Assembly: GCF_000526775.1 (NCBI RefSeq) | Contig: NZ_JAGS01000001.1 | Coordinates: forward strand, 3,410,001-3,474,000 | Origin: Ruminococcus albus AD2013 | Lineage (GTDB): Bacteria > Bacillota > Clostridia > Oscillospirales > Ruminococcaceae | Length of the DNA stretch: 64,000 bases | Direction of reading: 5' to 3' | In this document: piece after piece, positions 50,534 through 58,328 of the stretch | Numbering within the stretch: position 1 is the stretch's first letter | Layout of the letters: every line of letters begins with the position of its first letter | The notes under the pieces: generated by a model | Database searches by the model: none | The model's input: the letters and a program-made list of their open reading frames with translations, nothing else | Told to the model about the DNA's origin: nothing | Translations under genes and position numbers: made by a program

Positions 50534-51073
50534 GTGAGCGAGGAAAACGTCAGGGAACGCTTTGAGATGATATACAGCAAGACCTATGACTACATATATA
50601 AATACCTTATCATCAAGGCGGACTCGCGGGAAACTGCCGAGGATATCCTGCAAAGCGTCTATCTCAGGCTTTACAAGCATATGCTTGCGGGTGAAAAGAT
50701 ACTCGACCCGAAACATTATCTTCTGCGCAGCGCAAAGCATGGACTGACAGATCATTTCAGAGCTAAAAGGATCACAGACAGCATTGATGACGGTATCGAG
50801 ATAATCGACGAAAAAGCGCTGGACAGTCTGGAAAACGATGACGGCTTTACGTATGAAGAGATACTTCAATGCCTGAAAGAATCGGACGAAGTTACTTACA
50901 GGATATTCCTTTTGCACTTCGGTCACGACTACACCATTGAGAAGACAGCAAAAACGCTTGGGCTTGCGGAGTCTACGGTGAAATCAAAAATGTACCGTGC
51001 ACTGAAAAAGCTCAGAAAACAGATGAAGGAGGGTGAGAGATATGCGGTTTTCGGAAGGAATAAAGAGATATAA
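50534..51073 (+). CDS. ECF-type sigma factor
   Basis: A 179-residue sigma-70-family protein with region 2 (YDYIYKYLIIKADSRETAEDILQSVYLRLYKHM) and region 4 (TIEKTAKTLGLAESTVKSKMYRALKKLRKQM). The GTG at 50534 is chosen because GGAGGAGG (50518-50525) is 8 nt upstream; the frame extends into the promoter array but without a start signal. Three GAAAC-17-CGTC promoters lie directly upstream, the kind ECF factors recognise, so autoregulation is likely. The next gene overlaps its 3' end by 32 nt, the usual sigma/anti-sigma coupling. Confidence 0.92.
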   Translation: MSEENVRERFEMIYSKTYDYIYKYLIIKADSRETAEDILQSVYLRLYKHMLAGEKILDPKHYLLRSAKHGLTDHFRAKRITDSIDDGIEIIDEKALDSLENDDGFTYEEILQCLKESDEVTYRIFLLHFGHDYTIEKTAKTLGLAESTVKSKMYRALKKLRKQMKEGERYAVFGRNKEI

Positions 51074-52607
51074 TGAAGAAAACAAGATGAGGATATTCGA
51101 TGAGATAATCGCAGCCGCAGAGAAAGACAACACGGCAGAATACTCTCACAATGACAACAAAACAGCTGTTACAGGACAGCAGAAAGCGGAGGACAATATT
51201 ATGAGCAGTACAAACGAAAGAGCAAGGATACGCAGCAGCAAGGGCGGTATAGTAGCAGCAGCCTGTGCAGTACTGGTAGTTGGCGGAGGATTCTTCGCGG
51301 CAGGACGCATGAGCGACGGCGGCGATGTAAAAACGATCAGACCGGGTTCAGCTTATACCACAGATGCTGAGGACGAGGCTTCGGCAGACAGCACAGAGGG
51401 TTCGGAAGACCAGACAGCAGAGGATGATGCAAGCAGCGCAGAAACAGATATCTCCAAAGGCCATAAAGTCGATAACGTCAATTCAGAATCATGGCGCAGA
51501 GAGACAGACGAAGAGTCACAGAAACTCATTGACGCTTCCGACTTCATAGGCATGGTGCAGATAGTGAACATTCAGAAAGAGACAATAGACGGTGATGAAT
51601 ATACTGATTATTTATGCTCGCTTATAGATGATGAAGGTCATACAGGATTAGTTTTCAAGTACACGGGAGACGATGAGATACCTACAAGATTCAGCATAAT
51701 GGAGAAAACTCAGGCCGAGGAACTGCTGGCTAAGGGAGATAAGATACTTGTATATGCAAAGAAAGGTGTACAAAGCACATCCGGCGGATATTCATTTGAA
51801 CTCACTGATGACCTTACAGTGTTCAGATGGAACAATCAGGCTCACAGATATTTGAATGTATACCGTCCCGGTGACATCGGCGATCTTATCAACGGTCTGT
51901 ATGAGAGCGGCCTCGAGACTTACTATACGGATATACTGTTCTGGATGTGCGGTGATAATGATTTTGATGCGGCTAAAAACTGGTGTGAATACTACGGTCT
52001 GCCCTTTAACGTAAGTACTGAATCGGGACATGATTCTCCCGAGGGAACTCTGATAGGCATGACATGGCCCAACGATGCAGGTGAAGGTGTTGATCCCAAT
52101 GGTATCACCGTCAGGGTAAGCGATGGTCTCAGCTACACAGGCGAAAATGATAAAGTCGAAGAAGAACAGAAAGCCACCGAACTCAACGTAAGGGATAAGG
52201 GCACTACTATCAAAGAATTTGCAGACTATGACATGGAACTGGGCGGTCTGTACTACGAAGAGGAGGATAACACCTACGGCGTGGTTATAGACGTTACCAG
52301 AAAGGACGGCAGTGCATTCTCACACGATGAATGGGTAAATAATCACATGGATCTGGTTTACGGTGATGTACAGCCAATAATGGAACTGACAGAGTCTTAC
52401 ATGATGGAATCGGGTCTCAGCTGGCTGACAGAGGACGACAAGACCATGCGAGTTGCCTGCGTATTCCATGCTGATAAGCTTCTTTCGGAAGTAAACAAGG
52501 ATTTACCCGTTACATTGCAGGTAAATACCGTAAGAAGAGAAAACGGAGAAGAGGAAGAAGGACTTTTCGAGGTGAAATTCAATATTGATATAACCGATGT
52601 CAAGTGA
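51042..52607 (+). CDS. Membrane-bound anti-sigma-like protein with PASTA-like domain
   Basis: A 521-residue protein. Residues 1-65 are a cytoplasmic, helical, charged segment that could bind the sigma factor; 69-88 are a Gly/Ala-rich membrane segment; then an acidic low-complexity linker (about 95-140) and a large extracytoplasmic part. Around residues 310-360 the GLPFNVST...GTLIGMTWP...NGITVRVSDG pattern resembles a PASTA domain, which binds peptidoglycan or beta-lactams in other proteins. AGGAGGGTG precedes the ATG at 51042, which overlaps the sigma gene. Likely role: sensing wall state and releasing the sigma factor. The assignment as anti-sigma rests on position and topology. Confidence 0.82.
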   Translation: MRFSEGIKRYNEENKMRIFDEIIAAAEKDNTAEYSHNDNKTAVTGQQKAEDNIMSSTNERARIRSSKGGIVAAACAVLVVGGGFFAAGRMSDGGDVKTIRPGSAYTTDAEDEASADSTEGSEDQTAEDDASSAETDISKGHKVDNVNSESWRRETDEESQKLIDASDFIGMVQIVNIQKETIDGDEYTDYLCSLIDDEGHTGLVFKYTGDDEIPTRFSIMEKTQAEELLAKGDKILVYAKKGVQSTSGGYSFELTDDLTVFRWNNQAHRYLNVYRPGDIGDLINGLYESGLETYYTDILFWMCGDNDFDAAKNWCEYYGLPFNVSTESGHDSPEGTLIGMTWPNDAGEGVDPNGITVRVSDGLSYTGENDKVEEEQKATELNVRDKGTTIKEFADYDMELGGLYYEEEDNTYGVVIDVTRKDGSAFSHDEWVNNHMDLVYGDVQPIMELTESYMMESGLSWLTEDDKTMRVACVFHADKLLSEVNKDLPVTLQVNTVRRENGEEEEGLFEVKFNIDITDVK

Positions 52608-52615
52608 TCTTTTCG

Positions 52616-52652
52616 GTTATCCTTCCCACGCCGCAGGCGGGGGAAGGATAAC
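52616..52652 (+). terminator. Terminator of the sigma/anti-sigma operon
   Basis: A 12-bp stem (GTTATCCTTCCC with GGGAAGGATAAC) 8 nt after the stop codon; T-poor tail. Confidence 0.72.
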
Positions 52653-52740
52653 ATCAACACGATATTTCCTTATTATACAACACTTTCTTGTCGGTGTGAT
52701 AAAGTGAAAACCATATTTCAATATACAGACAACAAAACGA

Positions 52741-52773
52741 AAAGACCCCTGTGCAGATCGCACAGGGGTCTTT
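52741..52773 (-). terminator. Terminator of the CheX-like/CheY operon
   Basis: A perfect 14-bp stem (52741-52754 with 52760-52773) followed on the minus strand by a T-rich run; 10 nt past the stop at 52784. Confidence 0.87.
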
Positions 52774-52783
52774 GATATCAATA

Positions 52784-53668
52784 TCATTCGGTTGAAACTA
52801 TGAAATCCACCTCGCCGAAGCTGAACACAACAGGTATACAGAAAGCAGGCTTTTCAAAGCTTATCTTCTTATCCTGAATGAACTGCTGTGGTGTCATTGT
52901 AAGTTCAGCACCGCCCTCGTTGGACTGGTTTACTGCGAACAGACCGTTTACCACATTAAGGAACTCGCCCACAGTTTCATTCTCGTATCCTGTGATATCA
53001 CCGAAATTCTCGCCTGCGAATCTCTTCGCAAACTCAAAGTAAACGTCCTTTTCGGCGGTGATACAGGTGACTGCGTCGTAAGTGCCTGTGATGCGCTGTT
53101 CGATAAGTGTCTCGGCATCAAATTCACGTATAACGATGGCTTCAAGCGGTGTGAAGTCGCCGTCAATGAATCTGATGATGTTCTTGAACATCATGGTAAC
53201 GTAGTCTGTCAGCATTCTGGCATTTGCTGCTTCCTCAAGGTGATAGAACTCGGTTACCAGCTTGTTCAGGCTCTCGTTCTTGCTGCCTTCAAGGTCGCTG
53301 TCAGTAAGTTCGTTATCGGATTTGTAATCCTTTATAGCCTGTTCAAACTGGGCATTGGAAAGCACGCCGTTGTTAACAAGGGTCTGACCGAGAAGAAGAT
53401 ACTCCGTAGGCTGCTGGGAAAGCAGCTTGTCTACCTGTTCTTCGGTGACGTATCCCAGTTCAACAGCAAGGTCGCCGAAACGCTTGTCAACGCTCTGCTG
53501 AGTTATATTAACGTGCTCGACCTGATCTGCGGTCATAAGTCCCGCATTTATAGCCAGCACGCCAAGTCGCATTCTTGTATGCTTTTTATCCTCAAAAGCC
53601 TGCGTCAGATCTTCAGAAGTGACCAGCTTTTTATGGAGTAGATAACCTCCGAAAAATTGAGCAAACAA
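52784..53668 (-). CDS. Two-domain protein: MshEN-like repeats plus CheX-like phosphatase domain
   Basis: A 294-residue cytoplasmic protein. Residues 1-115 hold three short helical repeats (FGGYLLHKKLVTSEDLTQAF, FGDLAVELGYVTEEQVDKLL, LGQTLVNNGVLSNAQFEQAI) like the c-di-GMP-binding MshEN segment of type II secretion/pilus ATPases. Residues 150-294 resemble CheX, with ETVGEFLNVVNGLFA in place of the usual E-xx-N phosphatase motif. The start is a TTG at 53668, immediately after the cheY stop, with GGGGGTG 6 nt upstream. Likely role: dephosphorylating the response regulator in response to a nucleotide or surface cue. Nucleotide binding is an inference from the pattern only. Confidence 0.8.
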   Translation of the reverse strand: MFAQFFGGYLLHKKLVTSEDLTQAFEDKKHTRMRLGVLAINAGLMTADQVEHVNITQQSVDKRFGDLAVELGYVTEEQVDKLLSQQPTEYLLLGQTLVNNGVLSNAQFEQAIKDYKSDNELTDSDLEGSKNESLNKLVTEFYHLEEAANARMLTDYVTMMFKNIIRFIDGDFTPLEAIVIREFDAETLIEQRITGTYDAVTCITAEKDVYFEFAKRFAGENFGDITGYENETVGEFLNVVNGLFAVNQSNEGGAELTMTPQQFIQDKKISFEKPAFCIPVVFSFGEVDFIVSTE

Positions 53669-54049
53669 TCACAGCACCCCCTTAGCGGCGTTTTCGAGGA
53701 TTGCTCTGGTATCTTCATCAGATATAGGCTTCTGCAGAAAATCCGCAGCACCTGCGCGTAAAGCCTCCTTTAAGTGACCCTGTGTACCAACGCTTGAAGC
53801 CATAACGACTTTAGCATCGGGGTCAAATTCAATGATCTGTTTGAGAGCCTCGATACCTGTTATCCTGGGCATAATAATATCCATAAATACCACATCGGGC
53901 TTGTTCTCTTTGTATTTGGCAACAGCCTCTTCACCGTCAGCTGCTTCATATACTTCATTTATACCCAGTGCAGATATAGTCATGTTCATCTTTTTTCTTG
54001 CGAACATGGAGTCGTCGCAGATGAGGACTTTAAGATCTTGTATAACCAT
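53669..54049 (-). CDS. Single-domain CheY-like response regulator
   Basis: A 126-residue receiver. Asp12-Asp13 (ICDDS), phosphorylation site Asp57 (FMDIIMP), the Ser/Thr in ASSVG and Lys in LQKPIS are all present, so it should be phosphorylatable. No output domain. AAAGGAGG precedes the start; promoter at 54190-54218. It forms an operon with the CheX-like gene. No histidine kinase or other chemotaxis gene is nearby. Confidence 0.92.
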   Translation of the reverse strand: MVIQDLKVLICDDSMFARKKMNMTISALGINEVYEAADGEEAVAKYKENKPDVVFMDIIMPRITGIEALKQIIEFDPDAKVVMASSVGTQGHLKEALRAGAADFLQKPISDEDTRAILENAAKGVL

Positions 54050-54189
54050 ATTGTAATTCCTCCTTTATATATTTCTAAAGGCAGCAGATCGAAGTAAACT
54101 TAGTATTTTCATTACATTCCAAATGAATGGTTCTTGATGATTTTTTTAAATGACATTTACTTTAAAATCATACATACCTCGTCTTAATA

Positions 54190-54218
54190 ATTCTAACATA
54201 TTTCGCTGTAAAAATCAA
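54190..54218 (-). promoter_or_regulatory. Promoter of the cheY-like operon
   Basis: On the minus strand TTGATT (54218-54213), 17-nt spacer, TAGAAT (54195-54190). Confidence 0.72.
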
Positions 54219-54287
54219 CCGTTTTTTAGGCTGTTTTAATAGTGATTATGCATAAATTTTAGATGATATAATTTTGCCGGATACCAC

Positions 54288-54316
54288 TTGACTTTCGTGA
54301 TGCGATATGTTATAAT
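54288..54316 (+). promoter_or_regulatory. tRNA-Leu locus promoter
   Basis: TTGACT (54288-54293), 17-nt spacer, TATAAT (54311-54316). It now reads first into the truncated tRNA at 54343. Confidence 0.8.
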
Positions 54317-54342
54317 ATTATGGTCAATTAACGCAGGATCAC

Positions 54343-54390
54343 GCCGCTGTGGCGAAATTGGCAGACGCAGCAGACTCAAAATCCGCTGGC
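54343..54390 (+). pseudogene. Truncated tRNA-Leu (5' half only)
   Basis: GCCGCTGTGGCGAAATTGG is a typical tRNA-Leu acceptor and D-arm start, and an anticodon loop CTCAAAA (anticodon CAA) follows. The anticodon stem has one A-C mismatch. After about 54390 the sequence no longer matches a tRNA: no T-arm and no complement to GCCGCTG. A remnant left by an integration or deletion event. Confidence 0.82.
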
Positions 54391-54555
54391 TCATTTATTT
54401 GTTTTCAGGTTTCTGCGTAATTTTGAAAGCGTTCTAATGGCATAAACACGTGGGAATCTTATGATCATGGTAGAAAAGGACTTGTCAGTGTATGAATCCT
54501 TCTACCATCTTATCTACCATTTTTGAATTTTTTCTGTGTAGAAAGATTTTTATAA

Positions 54556-54635
54556 GCCGATGTGGTGGAATTGGCAGACACGCTTGACTCAAAATCAAGT
54601 ACGAAAGTGTGCGGGTTCGAGTCCCGCCATCGGCA
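54556..54635 (+). tRNA. tRNA-Leu (anticodon CAA)
   Basis: Acceptor GCCGATG (54556) pairs with CATCGGC (ending 54634), discriminator A54635. The anticodon stem CTTGA/TCAAG encloses CTCAAAA, giving anticodon CAA; a variable arm and GCGGGTTCGAGTCCCGC T-arm follow. CCA is not encoded. The tyrosine integrase of the mobile element ends 80 nt away, so its 3' end is the likely attachment site. Confidence 0.95.
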
Positions 54636-54715
54636 TCAGTTTCATGAAGAATCGAGTTAGTTATCTGGCTCGGTTCTTTTTTTGTTGCCTTACTCTGTTT
54701 TCAACAGTGTTCACA

Positions 54716-55979
54716 TTATGTCTCTGTTCCACCGGCTGCATCCCTGCAGGCTCCAAGAACCTGTGCGATTGCATCAGCTGAATCAATCTTAGAGTTATAA
54801 TCCAGATGACTGTAGAAGTCAGCTGTTACCTGGAATGTCGAATGACCTAACCACTCCTGTATTGCCTTCATCGGAATACCGCTGGCAAGCAGTAAGCTTG
54901 CACATGAGTGTCTCAGATCGTGGAAACGGAGCTTCTTCAGTCTGTGCTTCCTTATCATGCTTGCGAAATGATCTGTTACGTAAACTGGCGTGATAAGATG
55001 TCCGAGGTTATCTGTGCAGATATACTCGTCATAGTCGTGACAGTATTCATTTTTCAGTATTTCCGCAAGGTACTCATTTCTCTGCTTCTTTTCTCTGAGC
55101 AGATCAGCGATAAACGGAATAAGTGGAAGTGTCCTGTGACTTGAGTTGGTTTTCAGCTGATTGTCGAATTTAGTAATACTTTTACCATTCTCAGAAATAA
55201 CATAAGCCTTTTCACGGATCGTTATCGTCTTTTTTTCAAAGTCAATAGCATCCCATTTCAGACCTATTATTTCGCTTCTCCTCAGTCCGTAGTAAGCAGC
55301 TATCAGCACCACAAGTTCCATACGGTCACCCCTGAAAGCAGTAAACAAACGACCAAGCTCGTGTTCATTGTAGAACATTGCTTCAAACTTCTCCATCTTC
55401 GGACGATCAGTTTTTTTCCGATTCGTTTACCATTATCAGGTCCATTTTGACCGCATATTTCAGAGCCTTATGGATATTAGCGTGATAGTGCTTTATTGTG
55501 TTTGAGGAAATGCCGCCGGCATACATATCGTTATAGAACTTCTGCAGTTCAATAGCTCTTACATCTTTCAGCTTTATGTCCGGATAATTCTTGTCAAAGT
55601 ATTTTATTATACGGTGGGATGTGTGCGTATAGCCTTCAAATGTTGTTTCCGCAACAGTAGGTTTGATAGCCTCCAGCCACATCTTATAGAATTCTGTAAA
55701 CGTATATTCACACGTTGACGCACTGTTTTTTCCGGTCGATGATGCAGGAACGTATGCTGTTTCAGCTGTTTCCGTATCATCTTCGAGATGCTCTCTGTAA
55801 AAGTCAGCAACGATCTCGTCTACTTTTGCTGTCAGATCTTTTTTTCTGCATTTTTCAGGAAGCTCTGTTCCGACCCATTTCCTTTTTCTTTTGCCTGTAC
55901 GGTCTCTGTAATCAAAGACCACATAGTGCTTGCTGTTTTTCACAGCAGTAATGAATTTAAAGGGCAGACTTGCTTTCAT
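54716..55979 (-). pseudogene. Tyrosine-family site-specific integrase, split by a frameshift
   Basis: The N-terminal part (55979-55407, 190 residues) has the AP2-like/arm-binding and SAM-like core-binding regions; the C-terminal part (55396-54716) has the catalytic domain with RRSEIIGLKW (first Arg), HDLRHSCASLLL (His-x-x-Arg), LGHSTFQVT (His) and the nucleophile Tyr in ADFYSHLD. Between them a run of seven A on the coding strand (near 55410-55416) shifts the frame: with six A the frame would read on as KTDRPKMEKFEA. So it is one gene broken by one extra base, or one that needs slippage on A7. It would integrate the element at tRNA-Leu. Confidence 0.87.
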
Positions 55980-56106
55980 TTATTTATCCTCCTTGTGTGA
56001 AAGCTGGCAGAGTCTGCGTACAAGTTGGTGGCTTTATTATAGCGCACCTTTACTGCTTTTACAAGTGATTTTCAAAAGTCTTGTATGCGATTCTACTAAC
56101 TTGTCA

Positions 56107-56337
56107 TTATATTGCTTCTGTTTGCCCCTCTTGTTGTGCGCATTGCAGTACGTAATTTATTATCTCGACCTTTGTAACCAGTATTTTTTTACAGCAGTTA
56201 AGCGAATGGAGCTTTCCGTCCGAAATCAGCTTATAAGTGTTTCTGATACCTAAGCCAAGCATTTTACTTACTTCCTTTACGGTAACAACATCAGGGTATG
56301 AACAAAAGAGCTTGTCATAGGCTTCATAGTCAGTCAT
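56107..56337 (-). CDS. Excisionase-like helix-turn-helix protein
   Basis: A 76-residue DNA-binding protein with VTVKEVSKMLGLGIRNTYKLISDGKLHSL, the MerR-like winged helix typical of excisionase (Xis) family proteins. It lies 128 nt upstream of the integrase on the same strand, the usual int-xis layout. It should bias recombination toward excision. Confidence 0.85.
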   Translation of the reverse strand: MTDYEAYDKLFCSYPDVVTVKEVSKMLGLGIRNTYKLISDGKLHSLNCCKKILVTKVEIINYVLQCAQQEGQTEAI

Positions 56338-56341
56338 AGCT

Positions 56342-56814
56342 GATCCTCCTTTAAACTCCCGGTGTTTAGCCTGATGAATATTCTGTTGTCAAGATACTGA
56401 TCATAGCAGTATATCGTCTGTACGATATTTCTATGCCCAAATATGATATACTGTTGGCAGCTTCCCCTCGGAGGAAGAGAAGCTCCCGACAGTGTATCAA
56501 GACTATAAAACATATAGGTTTATAGTATTTAGGAATGCTGTTGGAAGTACCCACATTATTTCAGGTGGGTACTCCCGACAGCATTTCTGCTGCCTTATAG
56601 GTAGAAAGGAGTAAAATAAAGGAGAACAATAATGTTAAGCTTTAGGAACGGCACAGGAAAATGGATAAAAACTGTGCCGTTCCGGCTTAATATGATATGC
56701 CAGGACTTATCATCAATATAAGCCCTTCTATCTTACTACCGTTGATTTTGAAAAAACGGGAAAGATTTTCGCAGTTTTTTTGCTCTCTGAAAGAAAAATC
56801 AGCGCACTGCACAA
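56342..56814. other. Structured intergenic region with three hairpins
   Basis: No gene. Three strong hairpins: H1 56445-56498, H2 56534-56586 and H3 56645-56683. H1 and H2 share the lower stem TGTTGG/CCCGACA with one bulged C but have different upper stems and loops. H3 is a perfect 12-bp stem. They could be RNA elements or terminators. Confidence 0.7.
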
Positions 56815-57258
56815 TTACTCACAGCCATTTTCGTGTGATATTATGAAGTTTCGCAGGGCTTTTTTGGCAAGACGAATCCTGTATCTCACAATGTCTGTGG
56901 TCAGACCGTGTCTGGCAGCCAGCATCGGGTATGTAAACTTGTCGTCTGATGCTGAGCAGTAGTATTCCTTTATCAGCGTGTAGCTTATAGGAGAATCCTT
57001 TTTCATTTTTGCCAGACCCATTGAGAGATATTTCAGCCTGTTTGCTTTTCTTTCGTTATCCGCCTTTTCTTTTTCAGCAGACGGAAGACTTGAAGGATCA
57101 GCCAGTGCCGGTTCCAGTTCGTAAAAGTTTACTGAGGAAGCACGGTAAGCTTTTTCCTTTTCATCGTTCCACATCTCCTTACGTCTCATTTTGTTGTATT
57201 CGCATTCGATCTCATGCGGTACTGATTCGCCGAAATGTGTGTAGAAGAACCTGCTCAT
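56815..57258 (-). CDS. Sigma-factor-like helix-turn-helix protein
   Basis: A 147-residue basic protein, helical throughout. The C-terminal third (FTYPMLAARHGLTTDIVRYRIRLAKKALRNFI) resembles sigma-70 region 4. Proteins of this kind are frequent in integrative elements of Clostridia. The start overlaps the stop of the preceding gene by 1 nt. Confidence 0.75.
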   Translation of the reverse strand: MSRFFYTHFGESVPHEIECEYNKMRRKEMWNDEKEKAYRASSVNFYELEPALADPSSLPSAEKEKADNERKANRLKYLSMGLAKMKKDSPISYTLIKEYYCSASDDKFTYPMLAARHGLTTDIVRYRIRLAKKALRNFIISHENGCE

Positions 57259-57770
57259 CAGGGTATCACCACTTTATCGTCGATACCGGCATTTGTAAGA
57301 GGCTCAAAGTGATTTATCATCAGCTTTCTGTTACAGGCCGCAAGAGTAAAACTTCTTACATAGTGACAGCCGTCCAGAAAGTCACCGATGATTTCGGATC
57401 GTTTATTGTTTCTTGGATTTGTAGTTAAAGTGCCGTCCGGGCGTATATATCCTGCCAGAGCATAGAGCTGTCTTTGTCTGGACGGACGAGGCTTAAGTAT
57501 AATGATTATTGCCGCAAGAATATCCTGTGGTACCGGATTAGTTCCGTTAAGGTAGCGCTGCACTGTACTTTTCGGAATACCCATTTCATCTGCAAGCTTT
57601 CTTTCGCTGATTCTTGCTTTTCTCCGGTATTTCTGTAACGCTGTATGTATGGTGTCTTTATCATCGATTCTGACATCATCGTAATCAATATATTCCTTCT
57701 TTTCAGCGTCATTGAAGTCACTGTAATTAAAGTGATCTCTGAAAATAGTGCCGTCATTTTTCATGAACAT
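57258..57770 (-). CDS. XRE-type regulator
   Basis: A 171-residue protein. The middle (ARISERKLADEMGIPKSTVQRYLNGTNPVPQDIL) is an XRE/Cro helix-turn-helix; the C-terminal half is unassigned. AAAGGA lies 5 nt before the ATG at 57770. A 22-nt near-palindrome at 58005-58026 lies upstream and could be its operator. It likely controls element genes. Confidence 0.82.
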   Translation of the reverse strand: MFMKNDGTIFRDHFNYSDFNDAEKKEYIDYDDVRIDDKDTIHTALQKYRRKARISERKLADEMGIPKSTVQRYLNGTNPVPQDILAAIIIILKPRPSRQRQLYALAGYIRPDGTLTTNPRNNKRSEIIGDFLDGCHYVRSFTLAACNRKLMINHFEPLTNAGIDDKVVIP

Positions 57771-58004
57771 CTCAGTCCTTTCCTTATCACGGACGGAAAC
57801 GCAAACAGACACAGTGAGACTGTCATCAGGTATCATCCGTCCGACAATCAAACATTACTCGTCTGTCTGATTGAATCATATTCTGTTCCCATACAGTGAT
57901 CGAGTAACCTCTGCGCATGAGTTCACTGTACAGCAGCGAATTGTTTTTCGTTACATATATTATGAACCCAAACGCCCGAAAAATCAATGGTTTAGACCCC
58001 CACC

Positions 58005-58026
58005 ACTGACCCGGATCTGGGTCAGT
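58005..58026. promoter_or_regulatory. Near-perfect 22-nt palindrome (candidate operator)
   Basis: ACTGACCC-GGATCT-GGGTCAGT. It lies upstream of the XRE gene and left of the IS. Operator or short hairpin. Confidence 0.45.
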
Positions 58027-58328
58027 CACTTTTGATGAAAACCGCATATTTACGTGGTTTGTTGAAAAAACGCCCAAATTATATGATAACAGCGGAAAGC
58101 ATCGTATTTGCGAGCATTACAGTCAATCTGCTGTTATTTAAAGTGTCCCGGCTATCACAAAAATTTCACCTTGGAACACGGCTTTTTGAAATAAAAAAGG
58201 GGCTGTTGCAGCCCCAACAAAGAAAAAGACGCCTGACACACCAAAAAGGTAGTGCCAGGCGTCTCATTTTGTGGTATAATGTAATTGCAAATATAACATC
58301 AAACCAACGAAAGGATTGTACCACAAAA

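Noticed and set aside
58032..58328. N-terminal extension of the transposase
   Set aside because: The extra 99 codons cross the presumed left end of the IS and a hairpin; family members start at the equivalent of 58329.
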